From Anaerolineae bacterium (GTDB lineage: Bacteria; Chloroflexota; Anaerolineae; B4-G1): a stretch of 6,066 nucleotides of DNA. The notes under the pieces are model-generated. The model ran no database searches. It was given only the letters and a program-made list of their open reading frames with translations, and was not told the DNA's origin. The translations under genes were made by a program, and so were the position numbers. Location: positions 1 to 6,066 of the forward strand of contig JAUXFI010000126.1 of the NCBI GenBank assembly GCA_030620125.1, given 5' to 3'. The stretch's first letter is position 1. Every line of letters begins with the position of its first letter. This document shows, in pieces, positions 5,483-6,066 of the stretch.

Positions 5483-6066
5483 ATGAGCGATAACGAACAG
5501 ATCAAGGCGGTAAGCCTGTTTTCTGGTGGGCTTGATAGCATCCTGGCTACCCGAATCATCCTTGAGCAGGGGATCAAGGTCACTGCGTTGTACTTTCGCA
5601 CCGGCTTCTCCTTCGTCGGGCGTAACCGCGTGAGCGGGCCTTCCGACGTCGAGCAGGCGGCTGCGATGCTTGGGGTGAATCTACGAGTGATTGACGTCTC
5701 CGACGAGTACCTGCCGTTGGTGCTCCACCCTCGTTACGGCTACGGTTCAGGGATGAACCCCTGCGTAGACTGTCGCATCTTTATGTTACGCCAGGCAAGG
5801 GCCTGGATGGAGGCTCACGGCTATCACTTTGTCTTCACCGGCGAGGTCGTCGGGCAGAGGCCCAAGAGCCAGAAACGGCCCACCCTCAACACCGTCGAGC
5901 GCGAAAGCGGCCTGCGGGGCTACCTGCTCCGGCCGCTTTCGGCCAAACTGCTCAAGCCAACCGTGCCGGAGCAGCGGGGCTGGGTGGATCGGGAGAAGCT
6001 GTACGCCATCAGTGGCAAGGGCCGCAAGGCGCAGATCGCGCTGGCGGAGCGATTGGGTATCACCGA
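5483..6066 (+). CDS. PP-loop ATPase, thiouridylase-like (MnmA/ThiI-related), 3' truncated
   Basis: The frame runs off the right edge after 194 complete codons. The adenylating PP-loop motif SGGLDS is at residues 14-19, just after the first beta strand. Further blocks are HPRYGYGSGMNPCVDCR (82-98, with Cys94 and Cys97) and TGEVVGQRPKSQ (119-130), then LRPLSAKLLKPTVPE. This set matches a family usually annotated as tRNA 2-thiouridylase-like or 5-methylaminomethyl-2-thiouridylate methyltransferase-like, seen in archaea, deltaproteobacteria and others. PP-loop enzymes adenylate a substrate carbonyl, here perhaps tRNA uridine, before sulfur transfer. The Cys pair could bind metal or relay sulfur. 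True MnmA has a different Cys arrangement, so the exact reaction is uncertain. ATG 5465 is also in frame but overlaps the promoter spacer, so ATG 5483 is preferred. Some family members carry a C-terminal NFACT-R/DUF814-like domain, which would lie beyond the window. Confidence 0.88.
   Translation, partial: MSDNEQIKAVSLFSGGLDSILATRIILEQGIKVTALYFRTGFSFVGRNRVSGPSDVEQAAAMLGVNLRVIDVSDEYLPLVLHPRYGYGSGMNPCVDCRIFMLRQARAWMEAHGYHFVFTGEVVGQRPKSQKRPTLNTVERESGLRGYLLRPLSAKLLKPTVPEQRGWVDREKLYAISGKGRKAQIALAERLGIT

Noticed and set aside
1..6066. CRISPR array, tRNA, rRNA or riboswitch
   Set aside because: No spaced direct repeats of CRISPR type, no tRNA cloverleaf-like segment, no rRNA core sequence and no recognisable riboswitch in the intergenic regions.

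Overview
The window is about 60% GC by eye. It reads like a piece of a Chloroflexota (Anaerolineae-like) chromosome, probably from an uncultured or metagenomic genome. The pointers are a very large secreted repeat protein ending in a Tyr-Leu-Pro-Leu tail, which I remember as common on exported proteins of that phylum, two short heptamer repeat arrays, and the type of PP-loop protein at the right edge. The taxonomic call rests on memory and style, not on a marker gene. All supported genes lie on the + strand.

Layout: (1) 1-297 is the 3' end of an ABC-F type ATPase gene. (2) 298-483 is a compact control region. A near-consensus sigma-70 type promoter (380-408) abuts an 11-bp hairpin followed by nine T residues (409-453). 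The predicted transcription start falls inside the first arm of that hairpin, so the terminator should stop read-through from the ABC-F gene but not the new transcript. (3) 484-1551 encodes an ABC importer ATPase of the CysA/PotA/FbpC class with a C-terminal TOBE-type region. A four-unit heptamer array (1271-1298) is embedded in the coding sequence. No permease or binding-protein gene is visible. (4) 1552-1588 is a short gap with a second four-unit heptamer array whose last unit runs into the Shine-Dalgarno sequence of the next gene. (5) 1589-5113 encodes a 1174-residue exported protein. It has a signal peptide, a segment resembling a subtilisin propeptide (I9-like) with no protease, six tandem copies of a two-module beta-rich unit of about 156-174 residues, and the YLPL tail. 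I do not recognise the repeat family. (6) 5114-5482 is noncoding and holds a 142-bp MITE-like element (12-bp perfect terminal inverted repeats, a further internal 15-bp inverted repeat, 7-bp flanking direct repeat), a small hairpin, and a promoter placed so that the next mRNA is predicted to be leaderless. (7) 5483-6066 is the start of a PP-loop ATPase gene related to thiouridylases (MnmA/ThiI-like), cut by the window edge.

The ATPase and the giant surface protein are probably co-transcribed from the 380-408 promoter, because they are 37 bp apart with no terminator between them. Whether they work together cannot be told from the sequence. The flanking ABC-F and PP-loop genes look like unrelated housekeeping neighbours with separate transcription.
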